A DNA stretch of 64,000 nucleotides from CAVVNP01 sp963800235 (GCA_963800235.1 CAWDAD010000003.1:124001-188000), one strand, 5' to 3'. Numbered from the stretch's first letter, positions 24,926 to 34,756 are shown. Translations and numbers: made by a program. The notes: generated by a model not told the origin, from the letters alone.

Positions 24926-25528
24926 GTGGAAGCCGTCCACATCGTCTCCGGGACCGCGGTGCCGCTCGACCGCTCCGACGTCGACACCGACCAGATCATC
25001 CCGGCCGAGTGGCTCAAGCGGGTCGAGCGCACCGGCTTCGGCAAGGGCCTGTTCTCGGCCTGGCGCGACGACCGGAGCTTCGTGCTGAACGACGAGGCCT
25101 ACGCCGGCGCCACCATCCTGGTGGCGGGCAGCAACTTCGGCACCGGCTCCAGCCGGGAGCACGCCGTCTGGGCGATCATGGACTACGGCTTCGCCGCGGT
25201 GGTGTCCCCCCGCTTCGCCGACATCTTCCGCAACAACTGCACCAAGAACGGCCTGGTGCCGGTCCAGGTGCCGGCCGAGGTCGGTGCGGAGCTGCTGGCC
25301 GCGGTGCAGCGGGACCCGGGCCTGGAGATCACCATCGACGTCGAGCGCCGCACCCTCGAGGTGCCGGCGGCCGGCATCGAGTGCAGCTTCCCGCTCGACG
25401 ACGCCACCCGCGAGCGCTTCCTCGAGGGCCTCGACGACGTGGGCATCACCGTGAAGCGGGCCGGCGACACCGGCCTGCTCGACGACTTCGAGCGGGGCCG
25501 CCCCGACTGGCTGCCGGTCACCGTCTGA
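24926..25528 (+). CDS. leuD: 3-isopropylmalate dehydratase small subunit
   Basis: 200 residues, typical length. Family blocks are DVDTDQIIPAEWLKR, GSNFGTGSSREHAVWAI and FADIFRNNCTKNGLVPV. GTG 24926 follows GAAGGGACC, a likely ribosome-binding site. It forms the swivelling domain of the isomerase with LeuC and is co-transcribed with it. Confidence 0.97.
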   Translation: MEAVHIVSGTAVPLDRSDVDTDQIIPAEWLKRVERTGFGKGLFSAWRDDRSFVLNDEAYAGATILVAGSNFGTGSSREHAVWAIMDYGFAAVVSPRFADIFRNNCTKNGLVPVQVPAEVGAELLAAVQRDPGLEITIDVERRTLEVPAAGIECSFPLDDATRERFLEGLDDVGITVKRAGDTGLLDDFERGRPDWLPVTV

Positions 25529-25576
25529 CCGTCCCCCTCGTCGTCGAGAAGCACCGGTCCGGGGGGTGAGGCCTCC

Positions 25577-25582
25577 TACCAT
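25577..25582 (+). promoter_or_regulatory. -10-like TACCAT before the sunset-domain gene
   Basis: TACCAT lies seven bases upstream of ATG 25590, with no Shine-Dalgarno sequence. Confidence 0.35.
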
Positions 25583-25589
25583 CGCGGTG

Positions 25590-26081
25590 ATGCGCACCTC
25601 TCGCCTCGGTCCGCAGCGGCTCGCGATCGCCTCGGTGCTCACGGTCCTCGTCTGGCTCGTCCTCCGGGCGCTGCGCGGGCGGCGGTCCGCCGTGTTCGAG
25701 GCGACCACCACCGAACCGGTGGCCTGGCCCGAGCTCCCGGCGCTCCGCGACCTCCGGTCCGACCCGGCCGCCGCCGACGTCGGCGCCGACGCGGCTCCCG
25801 ACGACGTGGTCGCCCCCGCCCCCGACGCGCCGGTCGTCGAGACCGAGCCGTCCCCGCCGCTGGCCACCACCGATGCCACCGGCCCGACCGGCGCGGCGCT
25901 CGGGTGGGTCGAGCCCGGTCCGGGCGGCTCCTGCCCGCCGGGGTTCCCGGTGAAGGCCAAGCTGTCGAGCGGCATCTTCCACGTGCCCGAGGGAGCGTTC
26001 TACGGGCGCACCGTCCCGGACCGCTGCTACGTGGACGGCGCCAGCGCGGAGGCCGACGGCCTCCGCCGCTCCAAGCGCTGA
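25590..26081 (+). CDS. Membrane-anchored sunset-domain protein
   Basis: 163 residues. One transmembrane helix (about residues 12-28) is followed by an Asp/Ala/Pro-rich linker. The last 50 residues, from CPPGFPVKAKLSSGIFHVPE through FYGRTVPDRCYVD to LRRSKR, match the small C-terminal sunset domain found in many actinobacterial proteins of unknown function. The domain likely faces outside or inside according to helix orientation, which I cannot decide. It is convergent with serA. Confidence 0.75.
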   Translation: MRTSRLGPQRLAIASVLTVLVWLVLRALRGRRSAVFEATTTEPVAWPELPALRDLRSDPAAADVGADAAPDDVVAPAPDAPVVETEPSPPLATTDATGPTGAALGWVEPGPGGSCPPGFPVKAKLSSGIFHVPEGAFYGRTVPDRCYVDGASAEADGLRRSKR

Positions 26082-26121
26082 CCCGGCCGGCCGGAGCACC
26101 CCGCCGGCCCGCCGCAGCTGG

Positions 26122-27690
26122 TCAGCCGGGGCTGAGGGTGCGCACCGACGTGACCCCGTCGGCCGCGGCGAGCTGCTGCTGGACCTCGTCGGGGGCCGGC
26201 ACGTCGGTCGAGAAGACCATCAGGGCCGACTCGCCGGCGGCGGAGACGCCGACGTGCATGTCGGAGATGTTCAGCCCGGCGTCGCCCAGGATGGTGCCGA
26301 TCCGGCCGATGATGCCGGGACGGTCGTCGTTGCGGACGACCAGCATGTTGCGCTGGGGCGGGACGTCGACGGCGTGGTCGTCGACCAGCACGATGCGCGG
26401 CTCCATGCTCAACCCGACCAGGGTGCCGGCGACCACGTGGTCACCGCCTCGGACGGTGATGAGGTTCACGTACCGGTGCGAGGTGGCGGTCGAGGTGTCC
26501 CGCACCTCGACGCCCCGGTCGGCGGCGAGCTGGGGGGCGTTGACGTAGGACACCGGCTCGTCGGTCGAGCAGGAGAACAGCCCCTTCAGCACCGAGAGGG
26601 TGAGGATCCGGGTGTCGTAGTCGGCGAGCTGGCCCTGGTACTCGATGTCGAGCACGGCGGGGACGCCTCCCGTCAGCGACCCGAACATGCCGCCCAGCCG
26701 CTCGGCGAAGGGCAGGAAGGGCCGCACGGTCTCGGAGGCCTCGGCGGCGCTGACGTTGACCGCGAACGGCACGAACTCGCCGGCCAGGGCGAGGCCGACC
26801 TGCTCGGCGATGGTGTCGCCGGCCTTGTCCTGGGCCTCGCGGGTGCTGGCGCCGAGGTGGGGGGTGACCACCACCGACGGCAGCTCGAACAGCGGCGACT
26901 CGGTGGTCGGCTCGGACGCGAACACGTCGAGCGCGGCGCCGCCGACCTGATCCGAGCGGATGGCGTCGGCCAGGGCCTCCTCGTCGACGATGCCGCCGCG
27001 GGAGACGTTGATGATGCGGATGCCCGGCTTGGCCTTGGCCAGCAGGTCCTTGCCCACCAGGCCGATGGTCTCGGGGGTCTTGGCCACGTGCAGGGTGACG
27101 AAGTCGGCGCGTGCGACCAGCTCGTCGAGCTCGACCAGCTCGATGTTGAGGGCGCGGGCCCGGTCGGGGGCGACGAAGGGGTCGTGGGCGATCAGCTTCA
27201 TGCCGAACGCCGACGCCCGTTGGGCGACCAACTTGCCGATGCGTCCCAGCCCGATGATCCCCAGGGTCTTGTCGGCCAGTTCGGTGCCGACCCACTTGGA
27301 GCGCTCCCAGCGTCCGGCGACGAGGGCGGCGTGGGCCTGGGGGACGTTGCGGGCCTGGGCCAGGAGCAACGCCATGGTCTGCTCGGCGGCCGAGAGGATG
27401 TTCGACTGGGGGGCGTTCACCACCATGACGCCCTGGCGGGTGGCGGCCTCCACGTCGACGTTGTCGAGCCCGATGCCCGCCCGGCCGACCACGACGAGGT
27501 CCTGTCCGGCGGCCAGCACCTCCTCGGTGACGGTCGTGGCGGACCGGATGATCAGGGCGTGGGCGCCTGGGACGGCGGCCACCAGCTCCTCGGGGCTCAG
27601 CCCCATCTGCACGTCGACCTCGTGGCCGGCGTCCCGCAGCCGGTCGAGGCCGCCCTCGGCGATCTTCTCGGTGACCAGGACGCGCGGCAT
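26122..27690 (-). CDS. serA: D-3-phosphoglycerate dehydrogenase
   Basis: 522 residues, the long actinobacterial form. It oxidises 3-phosphoglycerate, the first step to serine. The order is an N-terminal substrate domain (RSATTVTEEVL), the NAD-binding domain with GIIGLGRIGKLVA, the catalytic Arg in INVSRGGIVDE, the Glu region and His in VVTPHLGAST, the intervening domain, and a C-terminal ACT domain from about LVVRNDDRPGIIGRIGTIL, which binds serine for feedback control in relatives. ATG 27690 has CAACAT six bases upstream. Confidence 0.97.
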   Translation of the reverse strand: MPRVLVTEKIAEGGLDRLRDAGHEVDVQMGLSPEELVAAVPGAHALIIRSATTVTEEVLAAGQDLVVVGRAGIGLDNVDVEAATRQGVMVVNAPQSNILSAAEQTMALLLAQARNVPQAHAALVAGRWERSKWVGTELADKTLGIIGLGRIGKLVAQRASAFGMKLIAHDPFVAPDRARALNIELVELDELVARADFVTLHVAKTPETIGLVGKDLLAKAKPGIRIINVSRGGIVDEEALADAIRSDQVGGAALDVFASEPTTESPLFELPSVVVTPHLGASTREAQDKAGDTIAEQVGLALAGEFVPFAVNVSAAEASETVRPFLPFAERLGGMFGSLTGGVPAVLDIEYQGQLADYDTRILTLSVLKGLFSCSTDEPVSYVNAPQLAADRGVEVRDTSTATSHRYVNLITVRGGDHVVAGTLVGLSMEPRIVLVDDHAVDVPPQRNMLVVRNDDRPGIIGRIGTILGDAGLNISDMHVGVSAAGESALMVFSTDVPAPDEVQQQLAAADGVTSVRTLSPG

Positions 27691-27696
27691 GAGGCC

Positions 27697-27702
27697 ATGT
27701 TG
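27697..27702 (-). promoter_or_regulatory. -10-like CAACAT before serA
   Basis: CAACAT on the minus strand lies six bases before ATG 27690; a CANNNT variant. Confidence 0.3.
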
Positions 27703-27766
27703 GCCGAGTGCCGGTCCGAGCCGCCAACCCGCTTCCCGCTAGCTTCCCGGCATCGATGAACCGGAG

Positions 27767-28720
27767 ATGAACGCCGTCCGGACCGGGGGTGGCGCGCGGC
27801 GGTCCGTCGCCGCCCCGACCCGGACCCCCCGCTCGGGCCCCGCCCCCCTCCCGCTGCCCGCCGGTCGCCACCGGCGGGTCGGGGCGGTCGTCGCCCTGCT
27901 GCTCGCCCTGGTCCTCGCCGGTGCCTGCAGCTCGAGCGGACCATCGGCCACCGGCTCGGGCCGCTCGTCCGGCTCGACGGGCAGCACGGGCGCGGCCAGC
28001 GACACCGGCTCGGCCGGCGGGTCCGGCACCCTGCGCATCCTCGTCACCAACGACGACGGCTACGACGCCCCCGGCATCGACACGCTCGTCCAGCGGCTGA
28101 GCCGACTCGACCACGTCGAGCTCACGGTCGTCGCGCCGGCCACCAACCAGAGCGGCGTGGGCGGCGCCACCACCCCGGGGCCCCTCGGCCACCGCGACGC
28201 CCGGACCGCCGGCGGCCACCCGGCGGTGGCGATCGACGGCCACCCCGCCGACGCGGTGCGCTACGCCCTCGACGACCTGCACCTGGAGCCCGACCTGGTC
28301 GTGGCCGGGGTGAACCAGGGCCAGAACGTCGGGCCGGTCATCGACATCTCCGGCACCGTCGGCGCCGCCCGCGCCGGGGTGGCCCGGGGCATCCCGGCGG
28401 TGGCGGCCAGCGCCGGGATCGGCGAACCGGTCGACTTCGCGACCGTCGCCGACGCCGTCGTCACCTGGGTCCGCCAGCACCGGGCCGCGCTGCTGGACCA
28501 CCGCCAGCCCGTCGCGGTGACCAACATCAACGGCCCCTCGTGCGGGGGCAGGGGCCACGTCCGCGGCACCGTCGACGTCCCGCCCGGCACCTCCGGCGAA
28601 GGCGCCGCCGGACCGCAGGACTGCACCTCGACCCTCACCCACCCCGCCGACGACGTGCAGGCGCTCGACGCCGGCTACCTGGTGGTCGCCCCGATCCCGG
28701 CCACACCGGCCGGTCGCTGA
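27767..28720 (+). CDS. SurE-like 5'/3'-nucleotidase fused to a lipoprotein signal
   Basis: 317 residues. An Arg-rich N-terminus, a hydrophobic stretch (VGAVVALLLALVLAGAC) with a lipobox cysteine near residue 50, and a Ser/Gly/Thr linker precede a complete SurE domain. The SurE metal and phosphate motifs are visible: VTNDDGYDAPGI, APATNQSGVG and VAGVNQGQNVG. SurE normally acts on cytoplasmic nucleotides, so an exported lipoprotein form is unusual. The start ATG 27767 has GGAG directly before it. It is divergent from serA. Confidence 0.85.
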   Translation: MNAVRTGGGARRSVAAPTRTPRSGPAPLPLPAGRHRRVGAVVALLLALVLAGACSSSGPSATGSGRSSGSTGSTGAASDTGSAGGSGTLRILVTNDDGYDAPGIDTLVQRLSRLDHVELTVVAPATNQSGVGGATTPGPLGHRDARTAGGHPAVAIDGHPADAVRYALDDLHLEPDLVVAGVNQGQNVGPVIDISGTVGAARAGVARGIPAVAASAGIGEPVDFATVADAVVTWVRQHRAALLDHRQPVAVTNINGPSCGGRGHVRGTVDVPPGTSGEGAAGPQDCTSTLTHPADDVQALDAGYLVVAPIPATPAGR

Positions 28721-28820
28721 CCGGTCGATCGCACGGCGCCGGCACGGTCGGACCGGTACCGTCGGGCGCCGCGGTGAGGAGGCGGGACGCGGGAGTCCCC
28801 TGGGGAGAGGTGACACGACC

Positions 28821-29540
28821 ATGATCAAGCCGCTGGCGCTGTGGGCCGTGCCCCGGAGCGCGTCGACCGCGTTCGAGCGGATGATGATCGAGCGGGGCGA
28901 CCACCAGGTCCTCGACGAGCCCTACTCCGCCGCCTACTACCACGGGCCCGAGCAGGTCAGCCGACGGTTCGCGCCGACCATGGGCGACGCCGGCTACGCC
29001 GAGGTCTGGGCGGGCATCGACCGGGCGGCGAGCGCCGGCGCGGTGTTCGTCAAGGACATGGCGTACCACCTGTCGCCGATCCTCTCGGCCGACCTGCTCG
29101 ATCGCTTCACCAGCACGTTCCTCGTCCGCGACCCGCGCTGGTCGGTGCCCTCGATGGCCCGGATCTGGCCGGACCTCACCCTCGAGGAGGCCGGCTTCCA
29201 CCGGCTCGAGGAGGCCTACGAGCTGGTCGCCGAGGGCTCGTCCACCCCACCGCCGCTGATCGACTCGGCGGACCTGCTGGCCGACCCCGCCGCGGTGGTC
29301 GGGCGCTGGTGCCGGGCGGTGGGGATCGAGCCGATGAGCTCCGCGCTCACCTGGACCCCGGGCATGCAGCCGCAGTGGCGGCTCTGGCCGGACTGGTACC
29401 ACGGCGCGGCGGCCACCTCCGGCTTCGCCGTGCCCGACACCGACCAGCCGCCACCGGTGCACGACCCCGAGCTGGTCGAGCTGATCGCCGCCTGCCGCCC
29501 CGTCTACGACCGGCTGCTGCGCTACCGCCTGCTCGACTGA
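28821..29540 (+). CDS. Sulfotransferase-family protein
   Basis: 239 residues. The N-terminal WAVPRSASTAFERMM fits the 5'-phosphosulfate-binding loop of P-loop sulfotransferases, and FLVRDPRWSVPSM the 3'-phosphate-binding motif. ATG 28821 follows GGGAGAGG. The acceptor is unknown. The protein is shorter than most family members, and a different P-loop transferase function is possible. Confidence 0.7.
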   Translation: MIKPLALWAVPRSASTAFERMMIERGDHQVLDEPYSAAYYHGPEQVSRRFAPTMGDAGYAEVWAGIDRAASAGAVFVKDMAYHLSPILSADLLDRFTSTFLVRDPRWSVPSMARIWPDLTLEEAGFHRLEEAYELVAEGSSTPPPLIDSADLLADPAAVVGRWCRAVGIEPMSSALTWTPGMQPQWRLWPDWYHGAAATSGFAVPDTDQPPPVHDPELVELIAACRPVYDRLLRYRLLD

Positions 29541-29593
29541 ACCCAGCACCGGAGCCGGCGCCGGTCCCGCTCCGTCGGGCGCTCGCCGCCCGC

Positions 29594-30328
29594 TCAGCCC
29601 AGGCCGCGCTGGCGGATGGCGCCCTTGACGAAGGCCAGGTACTGGTCGTCGACGTCCGGCTTGCCCACCGCGGCGGAGACGCCGTCGGCGAACCGGCAGT
29701 TCACGTCGACCTCCTTGTGGGAGTGGACGCCGACACCGGAGCGGCCGTCGGGGGCGAGCAGGCCGTCGAGGGGGATGTGGAAGCGGGCCATGAGGTCGGC
29801 GGTGGTCCGCACGACCGATTCGAACTGGGCCGGGTCGCTGTCGAGGTCGGCCGGCCCGGACGCCTCGATCTCGATGCCGATGGCCCAGTCGTCGGCGCAG
29901 GCGGCGTGGGCGGCGTAGGAGTTCAGGAGCGGGGTCAGCTGGTGGACGGCGCCATCCCGGGTGATGCCGACCTGCACCCCGAGGGTGTGGCCGCCGACGC
30001 CGTGGGCCACGTTCCAGTCGTACTGGGCCCTGGTGATGTTCGGGTCGTAGTAGCCGACCTGGCCCTTCAGCACGTCGACCAGCGAGCGGATGTCGCTGTC
30101 GGCGGTGTAGCCCCACCAGTGCAGGACGATGGCGGTGGGCTGGATGGTGCGGTCCGAGGCGATGCCGTCGGGCACCTGCTGGTAGGGCGAGGCGCAGGCC
30201 GTCGCCGCCACCATCGCCAGCGCCACCGCCCCGAGCGCCGCCCGTGCCACCAGGGCGCGTCGCCGACCGCCCGTCCGTCGTCGGACGGGCCGGCTGGCGG
30301 CTCCCGACGGGGTGCTGGGGCCGGGCAC
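29594..30328 (-). CDS. Exported N-acetylmuramoyl-L-alanine amidase-like protein
   Basis: 244 residues from GTG 30328, chosen because TAGCGT lies eight bases upstream. An Arg-rich N-region and a hydrophobic core (LGAVALAMVAATACA) form a signal peptide, possibly with a degenerate lipobox. The mature part fits the amidase_2/PGRP fold: IVLHWWGYT supplies the first zinc His, then AQYDWNVAHGVGGHTLG and AIGIEIEA, and VGVHSHKEVDVNC near the end. It should cut the amide bond between N-acetylmuramate and the stem peptide. It is divergent from the metallo-beta-lactamase gene. Confidence 0.75.
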   Translation of the reverse strand: MPGPSTPSGAASRPVRRRTGGRRRALVARAALGAVALAMVAATACASPYQQVPDGIASDRTIQPTAIVLHWWGYTADSDIRSLVDVLKGQVGYYDPNITRAQYDWNVAHGVGGHTLGVQVGITRDGAVHQLTPLLNSYAAHAACADDWAIGIEIEASGPADLDSDPAQFESVVRTTADLMARFHIPLDGLLAPDGRSGVGVHSHKEVDVNCRFADGVSAAVGKPDVDDQYLAFVKGAIRQRGLG

Positions 30329-30336
30329 GGTCGGTG

Positions 30337-30342
30337 ACGCTA
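30337..30342 (-). promoter_or_regulatory. -10-like TAGCGT before the amidase
   Basis: TAGCGT on the minus strand lies eight bases before GTG 30328. Confidence 0.4.
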
Positions 30343-30357
30343 CCCGCACCGGCCCGG

Positions 30358-30363
30358 CACACT
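30358..30363 (+). promoter_or_regulatory. -10-like CACACT before the metallo-beta-lactamase
   Basis: CACACT lies seven bases upstream of ATG 30371; a CANNNT variant without a Shine-Dalgarno sequence. Confidence 0.3.
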
Positions 30364-30370
30364 GGGCTCC

Positions 30371-30991
30371 ATGGACGCCGCCGACACCGTCGACCACGCC
30401 GACTCCCGGGCCGAGATCCACAAGGTCGTGGTCGGCCCGATGGACAACAACGTGTACGTGCTCCGCTGCCGGGAGACCGGCGAGGCGGTGCTGATCGACG
30501 CCGCCAACGAGCACGAGCGGCTGCTCGAGCTGTGCCGGGACCTCGGGGTCGGCAAGGTGCTCGAGACCCACGGCCACTGGGACCACATCCAGGCGGTGCC
30601 CGCGGTCCGCGACGCCGGCTACGACGTCGGGGTCACCGGCGCCGACGCGGCGATGCTCGACAGCTACGACTTCGTGCTCGACGACGAGTCGGTGATCGAG
30701 GTCGGCCACCTGCGGCTGCACACGATCCTCACCCCGGGGCACACCCCCGGCTCGATGTGCTTCCGCCTCGAGGGCTCGCCGATCCTCTTCAGCGGCGACA
30801 CCCTCTTCCCCGGCGGGCCCGGCGCCACCACGTTCCCCGGCGGCGACTTCGACACGATCATCCGCTCGATCGAGGACCGCCTCTTCTCCTCGCTCGACGC
30901 CGACACCATCGTGCTGCCCGGCCACGGCGACCGCACCACCGTCGGCGACGAGCGCCCGCACCTGCAGGAGTGGGTCGACCGGGGCTGGTGA
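30371..30991 (+). CDS. Metallo-beta-lactamase-fold hydrolase (glyoxalase II-like)
   Basis: 206 residues. Metal ligands are in ETHGHWDHIQAV (HxHxDH), TPGHTPGS, FSGDTLFPGGPG and LPGHGDRTTV, in the right order for the glyoxalase II/hydrolase family. A thiolester or other small substrate is likely; the substrate is not predictable. It is a short, complete domain with no extra region. Confidence 0.85.
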   Translation: MDAADTVDHADSRAEIHKVVVGPMDNNVYVLRCRETGEAVLIDAANEHERLLELCRDLGVGKVLETHGHWDHIQAVPAVRDAGYDVGVTGADAAMLDSYDFVLDDESVIEVGHLRLHTILTPGHTPGSMCFRLEGSPILFSGDTLFPGGPGATTFPGGDFDTIIRSIEDRLFSSLDADTIVLPGHGDRTTVGDERPHLQEWVDRGW

Positions 30992-31017
30992 CCCGGCGCC
31001 GGCAGCCCACACCTCCG

Positions 31018-31067
31018 CGCTTCGTGAAGGAAGACCGTCGCTGAGCGACGGTTCTGCTGCACGGAAC
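31018..31067. repeat. Dispersed palindromic repeat (REP-like), copy 2
   Basis: Related to 14082-14132: both start CGCTTCGTG and share CGACGGTTCTGCTGCAC. Here the left arm is partly mutated, leaving a 7-bp inner stem (31034-31040 and 31046-31052). It lies between a plus-strand gene end and a plus-strand promoter. Confidence 0.8.
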
Positions 31068-31082
31068 GGGCGGAGGGCTGGC

Positions 31083-31088
31083 TACGGT
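31083..31088 (+). promoter_or_regulatory. -10-like TACGGT before the nitroreductase
   Basis: TACGGT lies six bases upstream of GTG 31095. Confidence 0.4.
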
Positions 31089-31094
31089 CGGATC

Positions 31095-31679
31095 GTGGAC
31101 GCCATCGCCGCCATCCGGGCCCGCCGGTCGATCGGCCGGCTGGTCGAGCCCGGTCCCACCGATGAGCAGCTCACCGCCATCCTCGAGGCCGCCGTCTGCG
31201 CCCCGGACCACGGGACGCTGCGGCCCTGGCGGTTCTTCGTCCTCGAGGGCGAGGGCATGGACGCCTTCGGCGCCGTCCTCGAGCAGGCGTACGTGGCCCG
31301 CTGCGCCGAGTCCGGCCGGACCCCCGAGCCGGCCAAGCAGGAGAAGGAGCGCACCAAGCTCGGCCGGGCGCCGACGGTCGTGGTGGTGGTGTGCGCCTAC
31401 CAGCCGAGCGAGAAGATCCCCCGCCTGGAGCAGTACGGGGCGGTCGCCGCCGCCGTCGAGAACGCCGCCGTCGCCGCCACCGCCGTCGGCCTCTCGTCGA
31501 TGTGGCGCACCGGCTCGCCGGTCGACGACCCCCGGGTGAAGGACGCGCTCGGCATCGCCGCCGACGACGAGGTCGTCGGCTTCCTGTACCTCGGCAGCGC
31601 CACCGAGAAGGCGACCAAGGAGCCCCACGAGCCGACGCTCGACGGGGTCGTCACCCGCTGGTCGGCAGCCGGCGGGTGA
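31095..31679 (+). CDS. Nitroreductase-family FMN protein
   Basis: 194 residues, single-domain nitroreductase fold. It starts AIRARRSIGRLVEPGP, with the Arg-Arg-Ser of the FMN phosphate site, followed by CAPDHGTLRPWRFFVLEGEG and AAATAVGLSSMWRTG. The order and length fit the YdjA-like group. The natural substrate is unknown. The stop overlaps the next start (GTGA). Confidence 0.85.
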   Translation: MDAIAAIRARRSIGRLVEPGPTDEQLTAILEAAVCAPDHGTLRPWRFFVLEGEGMDAFGAVLEQAYVARCAESGRTPEPAKQEKERTKLGRAPTVVVVVCAYQPSEKIPRLEQYGAVAAAVENAAVAATAVGLSSMWRTGSPVDDPRVKDALGIAADDEVVGFLYLGSATEKATKEPHEPTLDGVVTRWSAAGG

Positions 31680-32137
31680 GCGACCAGCGGCGCGGCGCCG
31701 GCGCCGGATCGTCCCTCCCGCCCGGTCGGCGTCGGCCGGGCGCGGCGCTGCCCGCCGACGCCCGTCCCGTGGACGAGACCCCCGTGCGCACCGACGACCT
31801 GCCGCCGACCCCGATCCGCGACCGCAACATCCCGGCCCGGGCCTGGGTCGAGGCGCCGCCGGAGCTGCTGGCCCTCGGCGACGACATCGGCCGCCCCGAG
31901 ATCACCTACAAGCGCCGGATCGGCCCGTGGCTGCTGTGGCGGGCGGGACCGGCCGCCAAGGCCGACGCCCGCTACTGGGCCGCCCACGTCGACGACCTGC
32001 GCCGCCAGCACACCTTCCGCCTGCTGGCCGACGGCACGGGCCACGGCACCGGTCCGTCCGGGTCCGACCACGACCGCTTCCGGTCCTGGAAGGAGGACCT
32101 GAAGGGCCACCCGGACCCGGATCCCGGCCCCGGCTGA
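31676..32137 (+). CDS. Hypothetical protein
   Basis: 153 residues from GTG 31676, which overlaps the nitroreductase stop. The first 50 residues are Gly/Arg/Pro-rich. A more ordered part follows with RNIPARAWVEAPPELL, a KRRIGPWLLWRAGPA stretch and RYWAAHVDDLRRQHTFRLL, ending in a Pro/Asp tail. It has no clear transmembrane helix or metal motif and I do not recognise it. Translational coupling suggests co-expression with the nitroreductase. Confidence 0.6.
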   Translation: MSDQRRGAGAGSSLPPGRRRPGAALPADARPVDETPVRTDDLPPTPIRDRNIPARAWVEAPPELLALGDDIGRPEITYKRRIGPWLLWRAGPAAKADARYWAAHVDDLRRQHTFRLLADGTGHGTGPSGSDHDRFRSWKEDLKGHPDPDPGPG

Positions 32138-32166
32138 CCGTTCCGCAGGTGCCCGCGGACATTTCC

Positions 32167-32185
32167 ACTACGCAGATAGGGGTAA
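32167..32185 (+). promoter_or_regulatory. Candidate suf operator, copy 1
   Basis: ACTACGCAGATAGGGGTAA, immediately upstream of sufC'. It aligns over 19 bases with the site upstream of sufB: both share ACTA, five variable bases, ATAGG, and the pattern G-N-AA. The half-sites CTA(T/C) and ATAG form an imperfect dyad. It overlaps the promoter region, so it could be a repressor site. Confidence 0.5.
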
Positions 32186-32191
32186 TAGACT
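32186..32191 (+). promoter_or_regulatory. -10-like TAGACT before sufC'
   Basis: TAGACT lies seven bases upstream of ATG 32199, directly after the candidate suf operator. No Shine-Dalgarno sequence is seen. Confidence 0.45.
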
Positions 32192-32198
32192 GAGACCC

Positions 32199-32968
<770 letters not shown>

Positions 32969-32972
<4 letters not shown>

Positions 32973-34222
32973 ACGGCTGCCCCCCGGTCGACCCCATCGA
33001 CGGCAGCAAGCGGAAGGCCGACTTCCCCCTCCTGGCCCGCCAGAGCCACGGTCGTCCCCTCGTCTACCTCGACTCGGCCGCCACCTCGCAGAAGCCGCTC
33101 GTGGTGCTCGACGCCATGACCGAGTTCTACGAGTCGGCCAACGCCAACGTCCACCGCGGCGTGTACGAGATCGCGGAGGAGGCCACCAACCAGATGGAGG
33201 CGTCCCGAGCCGCGGTGGCCCGCTTCATCCACGCGCCGGCCGCCCGTGAGGTGATCTTCACCAAGAACGCCACCGAGAGCCTCAACCTGGTGGCCCGGTC
33301 CTGGGGCGGGGCCAACCTGCGAGCCGGCGACGCGGTGCTCCTCACCCAGCTCGAGCACCACTCCAACATCGTCCCGTGGTTCCAGCTGGCCGCGGAGCGC
33401 GACCTGGAGGTGCGCTGGATCCCGCTGACCCACGACGGCCAGCTCGACCTCAGCGACCTCGACCGGCTGCTCGACGGGGTCAAGGCGGTCGGCCTCACCG
33501 CCATGTCGAACGTCACCGGCACCATCCCGCCGGTCCGCCACATCGTCGACGCCGCCCACGACGCCGGTGCGGTCGTGTCGGTCGACGCGTGCCAGTACGT
33601 GCCGCACCTGCCGACCGACGTGCAGGCCCTCGGCGCCGACTTCATCTCCTTCTCGGCCCACAAGATGTGCGGGCCCACCGGCCTGGGGGTGCTCTGGGGC
33701 CGCGAGTCCCTGCTCGACGCCATGCCCCCCTTCCTCGGCGGCGGGGGCATGATCCTCGACGTGTCGCTCGACGGCTTCGTCCCCGACGAGCTGCCCGCCA
33801 AGTTCGAGGCGGGCACCCCGCCCATCGCCGAGACGGTCGGGCTCCACGCCGCCATCGACTACCTCGAGCACATCGGCATGGACGCCGTCCGCCAGCACGA
33901 GGTCGCCCTCACCTCCTACGCCTTGGCCACCCTGTCCTCGGCCCTCGGCGACAAGCTCACCATCCACGGCCCGGCCGACGCCGCCGACCGTGGCGGGGTC
34001 CTGTCGCTCGCCCTGGCCGGGGTCCACCCCCACGACGTGTCCCAGGTGCTCGACGACCACGCCGTCTGCATCCGCCCGGGCCACCACTGCGCCAAGCCGC
34101 TCATGAAGGTGCTCGGCGTGGGAGCCACCGCCCGGGCGTCGGTCTACCTGTACAACGACACCGGCGACATCGACGCGCTGGCCGAGGCGCTCGGTGCCGC
34201 CTCCGACTTCTTCGGATTCTGA
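32969..34222 (+). CDS. sufS: Cysteine desulfurase SufS
   Basis: 417 residues. This PLP enzyme removes sulfur from cysteine and hands it to SufU. The start is GTG 32969, overlapping the sufC' stop. The N-terminal YLDSAATSQKP, the TKNATESLNLVA stretch, the Schiff-base Lys232 in SFSAHKMCGPTG and the sulfur-accepting Cys374 in RPGHHCAKPLM are present. The tail ASVYLYNDTGDIDAL is typical of SufS. It is the sulfur donor for the SUF system split across this region. Confidence 0.96.
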
Positions 34223-34258
34223 CGCGGTGAACCCCACGGACGCTGTGAGCGAGGTGCG

Positions 34259-34756
34259 ATGCCCGGACTAGAGGACCTCTACCGCGAGATCATCCTCGAC
34301 CACTACCGGAGCCCCCGGAACCGGGGCGAGCTCGAGGCGCCCCCCGCGGTGCGGGTCGAGGGCTTCAACCCCCTGTGCGGTGACGAGATCGTCGTCTACC
34401 TCGACGTCGACGACGGGTTGGTCCGCGACATCCGCATCGGGGGCCAGGGCTGCTCGATCAGCCAGAGCTCGGCGTCGATGATGTCGGCCGCGGTGAAGGG
34501 CAAGAGCGTCGAGGAGGTCCGCGACCTCACCCGCACGTTCAAGTCGATGATGTCGATCCACGAGTCGTCGCTCGACGGCGGCGAGGTCGACGGCGACGAG
34601 GGCGAGGTGCTCGAGCCCTCCGAGCGCGAGGTCCAGCTCGGCGACCTCGAGGCGCTGCGGGGCGTGGTGAAGTTCCCCGTCCGCATCAAGTGCGCCACCC
34701 TCAGCTGGAACACCCTGGCGCAGGGCATCGACGAGGCCACCAGCCCCACCAGCTGA
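34259..34756 (+). CDS. sufU: Zinc-dependent sulfur acceptor SufU
   Basis: 165 residues. The zinc ligands are Cys40 (NPLCGDE, with the Asp after it), Cys65 (GQGCSIS) and Cys145 (IKCATLSW). An insert between the second and third cysteine, as in Gram-positive SufU, distinguishes it from IscU. It takes sulfur from SufS for SufBCD. It ends the sufC'-sufS-sufU operon. GAGGTG lies before ATG 34259. Confidence 0.95.
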   Translation: MPGLEDLYREIILDHYRSPRNRGELEAPPAVRVEGFNPLCGDEIVVYLDVDDGLVRDIRIGGQGCSISQSSASMMSAAVKGKSVEEVRDLTRTFKSMMSIHESSLDGGEVDGDEGEVLEPSEREVQLGDLEALRGVVKFPVRIKCATLSWNTLAQGIDEATSPTS

